From NCBI GenBank assembly GCA_963930185.1, contig CAWVLT010000064.1, positions 38,047 to 102,046 of the forward strand: DNA of 64,000 nucleotides, in the 5' to 3' direction. Positions 8,330 to 15,753 of this stretch are shown piece after piece. This stretch comes from JAGZEG01 sp963930185 (GTDB lineage Bacteria; Actinomycetota; Coriobacteriia; Coriobacteriales; UMGS124). The notes under the pieces were generated by a model that did not search any database, was not told the origin of the DNA, and worked only from the letters and a program-made list of their open reading frames with translations. Position 1 is the stretch's first letter. Each line of letters opens with the position of its first letter. Made by a program: the position numbers and the translations under genes.

Positions 8330-9110
8330 GCCGCACCCCCTCGTCCGCAGGGAGGCGAACCGCAATCCCCTGCGACGCCATGTACTCCTTGACCTGGCGA
8401 ATCGTGAACGTGCCGAAGTGAAACACGCTCGCGGCGAGCACGGCGTCGGCCTCTCCCTCGATGATCCCCTCGGCGAAGTGCTCGAGCGTGCCCACACCGC
8501 CCGAGGCGATGACGGGGATGGGAACGGCGCGCGACACGGCGCGGGTGAGGGCGAGGTCGAAGCCGTCCTTGGTGCCGTCGCGGTCCATGCTCGTGAGCAG
8601 GATCTCGCCGGCGCCACGACGCGCCGCCTCGTAGGCCCATTCCACCGCGTCGATGCCCGTCGCGGTTCGGCCTCCGGCGACGTAGACCTCCCACTTGTCG
8701 GCGGCCCCCACGCGCTTGGCGTCGATGGCGCAGATCACCGCCTGGCTGCCGAACGCGGCGGCGCAGCGCGTGATGAGCGAGGGATCGCGCACGGCCGCGG
8801 AGTTGAGCGAGCACTTGTCCGCGCCGGCGGCCACCATGGTGCGCATGTCCCCGACGCTGCGAAAGCCGCCCCCCACGGTATAGGGTATGTGCAGCTCGCA
8901 GGCGGCGCGCGAGGCCATGTCCACGGTGGTGGCCCGATCGTCGCTGGTGGCGGTGATGTCGAGGAAGATCACCTCGTCGGCGCCCTCCCGGTCGTAGAAC
9001 GCGGCCAGCTCGACCGGGTCGCCCGCGTCGGTGAGGTTCACGAAGTTCACGCCCTTCACCACGCGGCCGTCCTTCACGTCCATGCAGGGTATGACGCGCT
9101 TGGTCAGCAT
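8322..9110 (-). CDS. hisF: Imidazole glycerol phosphate synthase, cyclase subunit
   Basis: The 262-residue (beta/alpha)8 barrel partners HisH. It converts PRFAR plus ammonia to imidazole glycerol phosphate and AICAR. Conserved features are KRVIPCMDVKDGRVVKGVNF at the N-terminus with the catalytic Asp11, the phosphate-binding loops YTVGGGFRS and PVIASGGVGTLEHF, and TSMDRDGTKDGFD with the second catalytic Asp. The stop overlaps hisI and the start overlaps the end of hisA by 7 nt. Confidence 0.97.
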   Translation of the reverse strand: MLTKRVIPCMDVKDGRVVKGVNFVNLTDAGDPVELAAFYDREGADEVIFLDITATSDDRATTVDMASRAACELHIPYTVGGGFRSVGDMRTMVAAGADKCSLNSAAVRDPSLITRCAAAFGSQAVICAIDAKRVGAADKWEVYVAGGRTATGIDAVEWAYEAARRGAGEILLTSMDRDGTKDGFDLALTRAVSRAVPIPVIASGGVGTLEHFAEGIIEGEADAVLAASVFHFGTFTIRQVKEYMASQGIAVRLPADEGVRHG

Positions 9111-9859
9111 GCGCCCGCCTCCTCCCCGCGGGTGACGGCAAGCGCCTCGCGCAGGTCGAGCGTCCTCTCGTACAGGGCGCGCCCGCAGATGACCCCCTCG
9201 ATGACGTCGGGGCCCAGCGAGACGAGCCGCCGTATGTCGTCGATGGAGGCGACGCCGCCCGACGCGACCACCGGGAAGCCGGTGGCGCGGGCGATGCGCA
9301 CGTAGGCGTCGGCGTCGATGCCGCTGCGCATCCCGTCGCGCACCACGTCGGTGAACACGAGGTGGCGCAGGCCCATGCCGGCCAGCTCCCCCACGAGCTC
9401 CTCGGCGGCCATGCCCGTGTCCTGACGCCAGCCGTCAATTGCGACCACGCCACCGCGGGCAGCCACGTCGGCCACGAGGACCTCCCCGAACTCGGCGATC
9501 GCCTGCCGCGCGAACGCGCGGTCACGGACGAGCGCGGTCCCTATGGCGACGCGCGAGGCGCCCGCGACGACCAGCTCACTGAGGCGCTCGAGCGAGCGCA
9601 CGCCACCGCCGACGTCCACCGATATGCCGGGGACCTGCGCGATCTGGCGGATGGCGCGGTCGTTGGCCTCGCGTGCGCCCTCGTCCTCCCCGAATGCCGC
9701 GGAGAGGTCCACGACGTGCACCCACGTGGCCCCGCACTCGGCAAAGCGCCGCGCGGTGCCGACGGGGTCGTCGGAATAGACGTCGACCTTGGAGCGATCC
9801 CCCCGCTGCAGGCGCACGACGTTGCCTGCCAGCAGGTCAATCGCGGGAAACACGATCAT
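9104..9859 (-). CDS. hisA: Phosphoribosylformimino-5-aminoimidazole carboxamide ribotide isomerase
   Basis: The 251-residue (beta/alpha)8 barrel enzyme catalyses an Amadori rearrangement. Recognisable features are FPAIDLLAGNVVRLQRGD with the catalytic Asp, the phosphate-binding segments SVDVGGGVRSLE and PVVASGGVASIDD, and LVFTDVVRDG with the second Asp. Many actinobacteria use a dual-function PriA in this position; this sequence cannot exclude that activity. The start overlaps the hisH stop by 4 nt. Confidence 0.94.
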   Translation of the reverse strand: MIVFPAIDLLAGNVVRLQRGDRSKVDVYSDDPVGTARRFAECGATWVHVVDLSAAFGEDEGAREANDRAIRQIAQVPGISVDVGGGVRSLERLSELVVAGASRVAIGTALVRDRAFARQAIAEFGEVLVADVAARGGVVAIDGWRQDTGMAAEELVGELAGMGLRHLVFTDVVRDGMRSGIDADAYVRIARATGFPVVASGGVASIDDIRRLVSLGPDVIEGVICGRALYERTLDLREALAVTRGEEAGAC

Positions 9860-10569
9860 CGCAGCCCTCCTGCCGTCGCGATCCTCACAAAGTTGTGCAT
9901 GACGCGGGCCCCCGCCTGCGAGGACTTCTCGGGATGGAACTGCGCCCCGAAGACGCCCCCGCCGTCCCACACCACGCTGGCGAAGAGCACGCCGTGCTCG
10001 GTCACGCCCGCCACGTCGTCCGCCCTGTCGGGGACACACGCATAAGAGTGGGTGAAGTAGAAGTACTCGCCGTCCGCGACGCCTTCCAGAAGCGGGCAGG
10101 CCTCGCCGGCCGGGGTGCGCTCCACGGAGTTCCACCCGACGTGGGGGACTTTGACCCCCGGTGCCTCGATGCGGGTGACCTCGCCGGCAAGCACGCCGAG
10201 GCCACAGGTCCAGACGTCCTGCGCGCCTCGCGCAAATCCGGGGCAACCTCCGCCCGTCACCTCGACGCCGGGCACCTGAGCCTGCTCGTTGCCTCGCGTG
10301 AAGAGCAGCTGCATGCCTAGGCACACCCCCAGAAACGGCAGGCCCGCCCCGATCGCCCCGAGCACCGCCGCCGCCTGCCCGGAGGCCCTCATGTACGCCA
10401 TGGCGTCGGCGAACGCGCCCACGCCGGGCAGGACCACGGCGTCGGCCGCCTCGATGTCGGCGGGATCGTCGCTCGCACGCGCCGAGGCGCCGGCCTGCTC
10501 GAGCGCGCGGCACATGGACTGCAGGTTGCCCTTGTGGTAGTCGACCACCACGATGCGCGGCGCGCCCAT
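9856..10569 (-). CDS. hisH: Imidazole glycerol phosphate synthase, glutaminase subunit
   Basis: The 237-residue class I glutamine amidotransferase supplies ammonia to HisF. The nucleophile Cys is in GVCLGMQLL, and the catalytic His-Pro-Glu is in GAQFHPEKSS near the C-terminus. The oxyanion-hole segment LPGVGAFADAM is also present. At about 237 residues it is longer than the typical 200; the extra residues lie around GGGCPGFARGAQDVWTCGLG, a Cys-containing insert. The start codon shares one base with the hisB stop (TGATG). Confidence 0.95.
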   Translation of the reverse strand: MGAPRIVVVDYHKGNLQSMCRALEQAGASARASDDPADIEAADAVVLPGVGAFADAMAYMRASGQAAAVLGAIGAGLPFLGVCLGMQLLFTRGNEQAQVPGVEVTGGGCPGFARGAQDVWTCGLGVLAGEVTRIEAPGVKVPHVGWNSVERTPAGEACPLLEGVADGEYFYFTHSYACVPDRADDVAGVTEHGVLFASVVWDGGGVFGAQFHPEKSSQAGARVMHNFVRIATAGGLR

Positions 10570-11213
10570 CACAGGCTCCCCTTGGTCGAGGGGACGCCGG
10601 CGACGCGCGGGTCGAGGCGCGTCGCCATCATGAGCGCGCGCGCCAGCGCTTTGAACGCCGCCTCCACGATGTGGTGGGAGTTCTCGCCCGCGATGAGCCT
10701 CGCGTGCAGGGTGATCCCGGCGTTGCCCGCAAGCGCCACGAGGAACTCCTTGACGAGCTGGGTGTCGAAGCTCCCGATGCGCTGCGTGGGAATGGGCAGG
10801 TCCACGTGGGCCTGCCCGCGCCCCGACACGTCGATGGCGCACAGGATCAGCGCCTCGTCCATGGGGACGATCGCCTGGCCGAAGCGGGCGATTCCCCGCG
10901 CGTCGCCAAGCGCCTCGCGCAGGGCCTGCCCCAGCACGATCCCCACGTCCTCGACGCTGTGGTGGTCGTCCACCGCCGTGTCGCCCGTGGCGCTCACCTC
11001 CAGGTCGAGCAGCCCGTGGCGGCCAAGCGCGTCGAGCATGTGGTCGAGGAAGGGCACGCCGCTGTCGACCCGCGCGGTGCCCGTGCCGTCCAGGTCAATG
11101 CGCACCGCGACGTCGGTCTCCCTCGTCACGCGGCAGACCCGGGCGCACCGCGACGCCGGCGCAACCTGTGCACCCGTGGTCTCGGCAACGCCCGCCACAG
11201 TCGTCTCGTTCAT
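10569..11213 (-). CDS. hisB: Imidazoleglycerol-phosphate dehydratase
   Basis: The 214-residue monofunctional dehydratase converts imidazole glycerol phosphate to imidazole acetol phosphate. Manganese-binding motifs are visible: FLDHMLDALGRHG, DDHHSVEDVG, GENSHHIVEAAFKALARAL. There is no N-terminal HAD histidinol-phosphatase domain, so the phosphatase step must be supplied by another gene. Residues about 1-30 form a poorly conserved extension before TRETDVAVRIDLDG. Confidence 0.96.
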   Translation of the reverse strand: MNETTVAGVAETTGAQVAPASRCARVCRVTRETDVAVRIDLDGTGTARVDSGVPFLDHMLDALGRHGLLDLEVSATGDTAVDDHHSVEDVGIVLGQALREALGDARGIARFGQAIVPMDEALILCAIDVSGRGQAHVDLPIPTQRIGSFDTQLVKEFLVALAGNAGITLHARLIAGENSHHIVEAAFKALARALMMATRLDPRVAGVPSTKGSL

Positions 11214-11229
11214 GCTGAGCCTTCCTTCC

Positions 11230-12345
11230 CTATGGACGCGTTACGCCGAGGATATCACGCAGCGCGGCGATGAACTCGTCGTTTTCCCCTGGCTGGCCCA
11301 CGCTGACGCGCAAGCAGCCCGCAAGGCCGGGCGTGGATGAGAAGTCCCGCACCAGGATGGACCGCCCCGCGAGCTCCTCGTGGATCTGCCTCGCGCTCGG
11401 CAGGCCCGCGCCTTCGGGGAAGCGCACGAGGATAAAGTTGGCCTGGGAGGGGTACGTCTCCACGCGGGCGCCCCTCGCACGGCGCACGTCATCAGCAAGC
11501 GCACGAAGCAGGCCGAGCAGTCGGCCGCGCTCCTCGACGGCCTGGCGCACCGCAGGCAGCATCTCGCCGCGCATCTCAACCACGACCTCGGCGGCGGCCT
11601 GCGCATAGCGGCTCACCGAATAGGGCAGCCGTACGGCAAGCAGCCCGTCGGCAACCGCTGGCGAGCAGATGACGTACCCCACGCGCGCACCCGCAAGCGC
11701 ATAGGCCTTCGAGAGCGTCTTGAGCACGCACAGGTTGGGCGTCGTGGCCACAAGCGGGATGCAGCTTGCCTGCACCGGCGCGAACTCGCCGTACGCCTCG
11801 TCCACCACGACCAGGGCGCTGGTCTGCGACGCCAGCCGTGCCACGAACTCGGGGGAAGTAAGATTGCCCGTCGGGTTGTTGGGCGAGGTGATAACCACAA
11901 TCGCCGCGTCTCGGGCCGCCTCGATCAGGCCCCGCTCGTCGATGTCGAAGCCCTCCGGGCGCACCACGTCGCGCACCGGCGTCATCGTGAGCTTGGCGTA
12001 CAGCGCGTAAGCCGAGAACGTGGGCGGGCAGCTCACCAGCACACGGCCCGGCCCGCCAAAGGCCAGAAGCAGGTTGAAGATGAGCTCGTCACCGCCGTTG
12101 CCCACCACGACGTTGCGGGCCCCTACGCCCCACATGTCCGCGAGCAGGCCGCGCAGGCGCGAGCACGTGGCGTCCGGGTAGCGGTTGATCTCCACCTGGG
12201 CGAGCTTTCGCCCCACCTCCTCGGCCACCTTGGGGGGCAGGCCCCAGTTGTTCTCGTTGGCCGAGAGCATCACGCGCACGGGGCGCATGTCGGGATCGTA
12301 GGGCACCAGGTCGGCGAGGTCGTCGCGCACGGAAGGCGTCGCCAT
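11230..12345 (-). CDS. hisC: Histidinol-phosphate aminotransferase
   Basis: The 371-residue PLP enzyme belongs to the fold-type I class II aminotransferases. Motifs are LSANENNWGLPP (substrate binding), NPTGN, VVDEAYGEF with the PLP-binding Asp and Tyr, KTLSKAYALAGARVGY with the Schiff-base Lys, and the Arg near the C-terminus in GCLRVSVGQ. The ATG at 12345 overlaps the hisD stop (TGATG), so translation is coupled; a longer in-frame start at 12414 would overlap hisD and is not needed. Confidence 0.96.
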   Translation of the reverse strand: MATPSVRDDLADLVPYDPDMRPVRVMLSANENNWGLPPKVAEEVGRKLAQVEINRYPDATCSRLRGLLADMWGVGARNVVVGNGGDELIFNLLLAFGGPGRVLVSCPPTFSAYALYAKLTMTPVRDVVRPEGFDIDERGLIEAARDAAIVVITSPNNPTGNLTSPEFVARLASQTSALVVVDEAYGEFAPVQASCIPLVATTPNLCVLKTLSKAYALAGARVGYVICSPAVADGLLAVRLPYSVSRYAQAAAEVVVEMRGEMLPAVRQAVEERGRLLGLLRALADDVRRARGARVETYPSQANFILVRFPEGAGLPSARQIHEELAGRSILVRDFSSTPGLAGCLRVSVGQPGENDEFIAALRDILGVTRP

Positions 12346-13655
12346 CAGCGACCACCCGCCGTCATCTGCGCCCAGACCTCGCGACGCATCGCGGCGGAGC
12401 GGGCGTGCGCCCACAGGCCCTCGGCCGTGGCAAGCGTCACCACCGCGTCGCAGTCCGCGTCCAGACCCGCGTAGGAGTAGTTGATGACCGACGACTTCTT
12501 GACGAACTGCTCCACCGAAAGCGGGCTCGAGAAGCGCGCCGTACCGCCGGTCGGCAGGGTGTGGTTGGGGCCGGCGACGTAGTCGCCGAGCGGCTCGGAA
12601 CTCCAGGTGCCCACGAAGATGGCGCCGGCGTTGCGGATCTTACCGAGCAGCTCCATGCCCTGTTCGGTCTGGACCTCGAGGTGCTCGGGGGCGATCACGT
12701 TCACGGCGTCCAGGGCCTGCTCCAGGTCCTGGCACACCACGACGACGCCCTTGTTGTCGAGGGACTGGCGGGTGATCTCGCACCTGGGCGACTGCGCGAG
12801 GTACTCCTCGACGTAGCCGAGCACGGCGTCGGGCAGCTCGGGGTCGCACGTGACGAGGTAGCAAGCCGCGAGCGGGTCGTGCTCGGCCTGCGCCATGAGG
12901 TCGATCGCCACCAGGCGCGGGTCTGCCGTGGAGTCCGCCAGGACGCACACCTCGCTGGGGCCGGCGACCATGTCGATGCCCACATCCCCTGAGACCAGCC
13001 GCTTGGCTGCCGCCACGTAGGCGTTGCCCGGGCCCGTGATCTTGTCGACGCGCGGCACCGACTCGGTGCCGTAGGCAAGGGCGGCCACCGCCTGGGCGCC
13101 ACCCAGCGTGTAGATCTCGTCCACGCCCGCAAGGTTTGCGGCGCACAGCGTGTAGGGGGACAGGGCGCCGCCGTCGGCCTGGGGCGGGGTGACCATGATG
13201 ATGCGCCCCACGCCCGCGACCTTGGCGGGCACGGCGTTCATGAGGACCGTCGAGGGGTACTGGGCGCGCCCGCCGGGCACGTAGATGCCCACCGAGTCGA
13301 GCGGGGTCACCTTCTGGCCCAGGATGGTGCCGTCGGGCCGGGCCATGAACCAGGACTGCTGGACCTCGCGCTCGTGGAAGTCCCGGATCTGGTCGCGCGC
13401 CTTGGAGCATGCCTGGAGAAACTCATCCCCCACCTGGTAGATCGCCTGCTCGAGCACCTCGTCGGGCACGCGGAACGCCTGAAGCTCGACGCGGTCGAAG
13501 CGCCGCTCGTACTCGCGCAGGGCCTCGTCGCCCCCCGCGCGCACGCCCGCCACGATCTGCGCGGCCGATTCCATGACGTCGGCGGGCAGCGCCCCCTCGC
13601 GCTCGATCATCGCATCGCTGAGACGCTCGCCACCGGCAAGAACGATCCTCTTCAT
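12345..13655 (-). CDS. hisD: Histidinol dehydrogenase
   Basis: The 436-residue zinc enzyme oxidises L-histidinol to histidine with two NAD+. Family landmarks are VGIYVPGGRAQYPSTVLMN, PSEVCVLAD, AQAEHDP with metal ligands, NHTLPTGGTARFSSPLS with the catalytic His, and AEGLWAHARSA at the end. The ATG at 13655 follows AAAGGGTG. It is separated from hisZG by about 100 bp that hold a strong hairpin. Confidence 0.97.
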   Translation of the reverse strand: MKRIVLAGGERLSDAMIEREGALPADVMESAAQIVAGVRAGGDEALREYERRFDRVELQAFRVPDEVLEQAIYQVGDEFLQACSKARDQIRDFHEREVQQSWFMARPDGTILGQKVTPLDSVGIYVPGGRAQYPSTVLMNAVPAKVAGVGRIIMVTPPQADGGALSPYTLCAANLAGVDEIYTLGGAQAVAALAYGTESVPRVDKITGPGNAYVAAAKRLVSGDVGIDMVAGPSEVCVLADSTADPRLVAIDLMAQAEHDPLAACYLVTCDPELPDAVLGYVEEYLAQSPRCEITRQSLDNKGVVVVCQDLEQALDAVNVIAPEHLEVQTEQGMELLGKIRNAGAIFVGTWSSEPLGDYVAGPNHTLPTGGTARFSSPLSVEQFVKKSSVINYSYAGLDADCDAVVTLATAEGLWAHARSAAMRREVWAQMTAGGR

Positions 13656-13718
13656 GGTGTCACCCTTTCCTCCCGGACGAACCGGGGATTGACTCGAGAC
13701 GTTGACGTGGTACGCGGC

Positions 13719-13745
13719 CCCGCCGGCTGCGTCTCAGCCGGCGGG
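13719..13745 (-). other. Intercistronic hairpin between hisZG and hisD
   Basis: A perfect 10-bp GC-only stem (CCCGCCGGCT/AGCCGGCGGG, 7-nt loop) lies in the only long gap in the first part of the his operon, just past the hisZG stop. There is no T-run. It may stabilise or process the mRNA, or reduce expression of the downstream genes. Confidence 0.5.
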
Positions 13746-13754
13746 ACCGCCCCG

Positions 13755-15413
13755 TCATGTCGCGTTTGCCGCAAGCCGCTGCGCCAGCCCGAACACGCGC
13801 GGGTCCGTCCGCGCGCTCGCCGGGTTGGCGAAGAAGCGAGCCGTGCACGCCATGACCTCATCGACCACCACTAGGTTGTTCTCGCGCAGCGTGGTGCCGG
13901 TGGCGGTGATGTCCACGATCTGGTCGGCCATGCCGATGAGCGGCGCGAGCTCGATGTTGCCGTGGAACTTGAGAATGTCGGCCTCCACGCCCATCTTGGC
14001 GAAGTGCGCCCGGGCGATGCGCGGGTACTTCGTCGCGACGCGGATGGAGCCGAGGCGCCGGTAGCTCTCCTCGATGCGCCGCCGCGCCCCGTCGGGCTCG
14101 GCCACGACGAACCGGCACCCCCCGTAGCGAAGATCCGCGAGCTGCAGGACGTCCAGCCCCGCCTCGACCAGCGAGTCCCTGCCGCAGATGCCGCAGTCGG
14201 CGCCGCCAAACGCCACGAAGGCGGGGGCGTCGGTCGGACGGACGATAACGTACTCCACCGCGTCGTCGGCGCTGCGCACGATGAGTTGCCGGCCGGCGTC
14301 GCGCAAGCACGAGACGTCCAGGCCACAGGCGGCGAGCGCGTCAAGCGTGCCGTCGAGCAGGGCCCCCTTGGGCACGGCGATGCGCAAGGGGCGGGAGGCC
14401 CCGGCGCGCCCCGCGGCGTCGGTGCCGCCAAGCGCCGCCTGCACCGCCTCGAGCGACAGGGCGAAGCCCGCGGCGGGACGGGGGCTGCCGTAGCGCTCGA
14501 ACACCCGGTCGTAGCGACCACCGCTGCCCAGGCACGTCCCCAGCCCCGGCTGGTACAGGACGAAGACCATGCCGGTGTAGTAGCCAAACGAGCCCATGAG
14601 CGAGAAGTCGACCGTCACCCTGTCGGCAAGCCCCGAGAGCCCGACGAGGCCCTCGAGCTCGTCGAGGCCCCAGTTAGGCATGGTACCCGTCTCGCCGTCG
14701 AACAGCGCGGCGCAGGGCTCGAGCAGATCGCGCGCGGCCCCGATGGCCCCCGCCCCGCCGTGAATGCGCTGCAGGCCGACAAGCGCGCGGCCCACTTGGC
14801 TCGGCACGTCGTCGCCCGCCTGCGCCACCAGCTCGTCGAGGGCGACGAAGTCACCGTGCCGGCACGCCATACGCACCTGCGCGCGCCATGCGGCCGGCAT
14901 GCCGCTCAGCTCGAGCAGCGCCTCGAGGGGCCGCACGCTCCCCAGCGCGACGACGTATCCGCCCACGCCGGCGACGTCGAGCGCCCCCGCCGCCAGGCGA
15001 AGCACCTCGGCGTCGGCCTCGCTACCCGCCTGCCCGATGAGCTCGATGCCGAGCTGAGTGAACTGGCGGCTCTCGCCGCGCAGGGAGTCGCGCTCGGCAA
15101 AGACGGGGGCGGCGTAGCGCAGGCGAAACGGCCCGGCCTGCCCGCGCAGGCGCGAAGAGACCAGGCGGGTGACGGGCAGGGTCACGTCGGGGCGCAGCAT
15201 GAGCTGGCTGCCGTCGCCGTCGAACAGCCGAAACGTCGACTCGGGGGCGGCGTCGGCCTCGGTGAGCAGCTCGCGGCACTCGAGCACCGGCGTCTCGATG
15301 GGCGCATAGCCCGCCTGCGCGAAGTACGCGCCCACATCACCCACGATGCGCTCGCGCCACAGGGCCTCCTCGGGAAGAATGTCGCGCATGCCGCGCGGCG
15401 TCGTAAGCGTCAA
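13755..15413 (-). CDS. hisG: HisZ-HisG fusion: ATP phosphoribosyltransferase with its regulatory subunit
   Basis: The 552-residue protein joins two subunits usually encoded separately. Residues about 1-340 are HisZ, a histidyl-tRNA synthetase paralogue: PRGMRDILPEEA, LRPDVTLPVTRLV (motif 2 region), GSFGYYTGMVF and LGSGGRYDRVFERYG. Residues about 345-552 are a short-form HisG: RIAVPKGALLDGTL, FGGADCGICGRDSLVE, VATKYPRIARAHF and the phosphate-binding VDITATGTTLRENNL. Short-form HisG needs HisZ for activity and for histidine feedback, so the fusion fixes a 1:1 ratio. The start is a TTG at 15413, chosen because GAGGGGG lies 6 nt upstream and HisZ proteins begin just before GMRDIL. It is the first gene of the operon. 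Confidence 0.93.
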   Translation of the reverse strand: MTLTTPRGMRDILPEEALWRERIVGDVGAYFAQAGYAPIETPVLECRELLTEADAAPESTFRLFDGDGSQLMLRPDVTLPVTRLVSSRLRGQAGPFRLRYAAPVFAERDSLRGESRQFTQLGIELIGQAGSEADAEVLRLAAGALDVAGVGGYVVALGSVRPLEALLELSGMPAAWRAQVRMACRHGDFVALDELVAQAGDDVPSQVGRALVGLQRIHGGAGAIGAARDLLEPCAALFDGETGTMPNWGLDELEGLVGLSGLADRVTVDFSLMGSFGYYTGMVFVLYQPGLGTCLGSGGRYDRVFERYGSPRPAAGFALSLEAVQAALGGTDAAGRAGASRPLRIAVPKGALLDGTLDALAACGLDVSCLRDAGRQLIVRSADDAVEYVIVRPTDAPAFVAFGGADCGICGRDSLVEAGLDVLQLADLRYGGCRFVVAEPDGARRRIEESYRRLGSIRVATKYPRIARAHFAKMGVEADILKFHGNIELAPLIGMADQIVDITATGTTLRENNLVVVDEVMACTARFFANPASARTDPRVFGLAQRLAANAT

Positions 15414-15484
15414 CGCTGCCCCCTCACGCTCTTGCCGGCACCCACCTCGATGGCCGCCGTAAACCGTTGTTCGTATGGCGCGAT

Positions 15485-15513
15485 ACTTTAGCACAGTAGA
15501 GTGATGAAGTGAA
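15485..15513 (-). promoter_or_regulatory. Promoter of the histidine operon
   Basis: On the minus strand TTCACT (15513-15508), a 17-bp spacer and TAAAGT (15490-15485) with an upstream TG (TGCTAAAGT) form a plausible sigma-70-type promoter about 70 bp before the hisZG start. The short leader shows neither a run of His codons nor a T-box. Confidence 0.5.
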
Positions 15514-15550
15514 TGAGATTCTCGAGGCCCTTCCGTCTTGAGCAAAGCTC

Positions 15551-15625
15551 GACAAAAACGGACGAGGGCAACTATCCGGACAAAATTCGCCTCCAAAGGC
15601 CGAAAAAACGTCCGGATAGTTGCCC
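15551..15625 (-). repeat. Long hairpin, copy 2 of the dispersed 3'-end element
   Basis: Perfect 16-bp arms (GGGCAACTATCCGGAC at 15566-15581 and its complement at 15610-15625) flank an A/T-rich inner stem and loop. On the minus strand GTCCGTTTTTGTCG follows, so it looks like a terminator that ends dnaE transcription just before the his promoter. The arm shares ATCCGGACGTTTTT with the hairpin at 2542-2603. Confidence 0.65.
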
Positions 15626-15629
15626 CCGC

Positions 15630-15724
15630 TGCAGTTTGGCATATCTGCCACAGCTTGGCGTCCCTGCTGCGGGCTGGCAGCCTCGCCGCAGCCTGGCGTA
15701 CTCGCTGCAGTCTGACGCTCCCGC
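15630..15724. repeat. Five degenerate 19-bp tandem repeats
   Basis: Five consecutive 19-bp units begin at 15630, 15649, 15668, 15687 and 15706. The consensus is about YGCAGYYTGGCGTMCYYGC; GCAG at positions 2-5 and TGGC at positions 8-11 are best kept. They lie between the dnaE stop and the hairpin element. The period is not a multiple of three and the block is intergenic, so it is not coding. Confidence 0.65.
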
Positions 15725-15753
15725 CGCGCCGCGCCGGCCTTCCGCGCGCCTCC

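Noticed and set aside
15414..15484. Histidine attenuator or T-box before the his operon
   Set aside because: The leader is about 65 nt, has no run of His codons and no T-box core.
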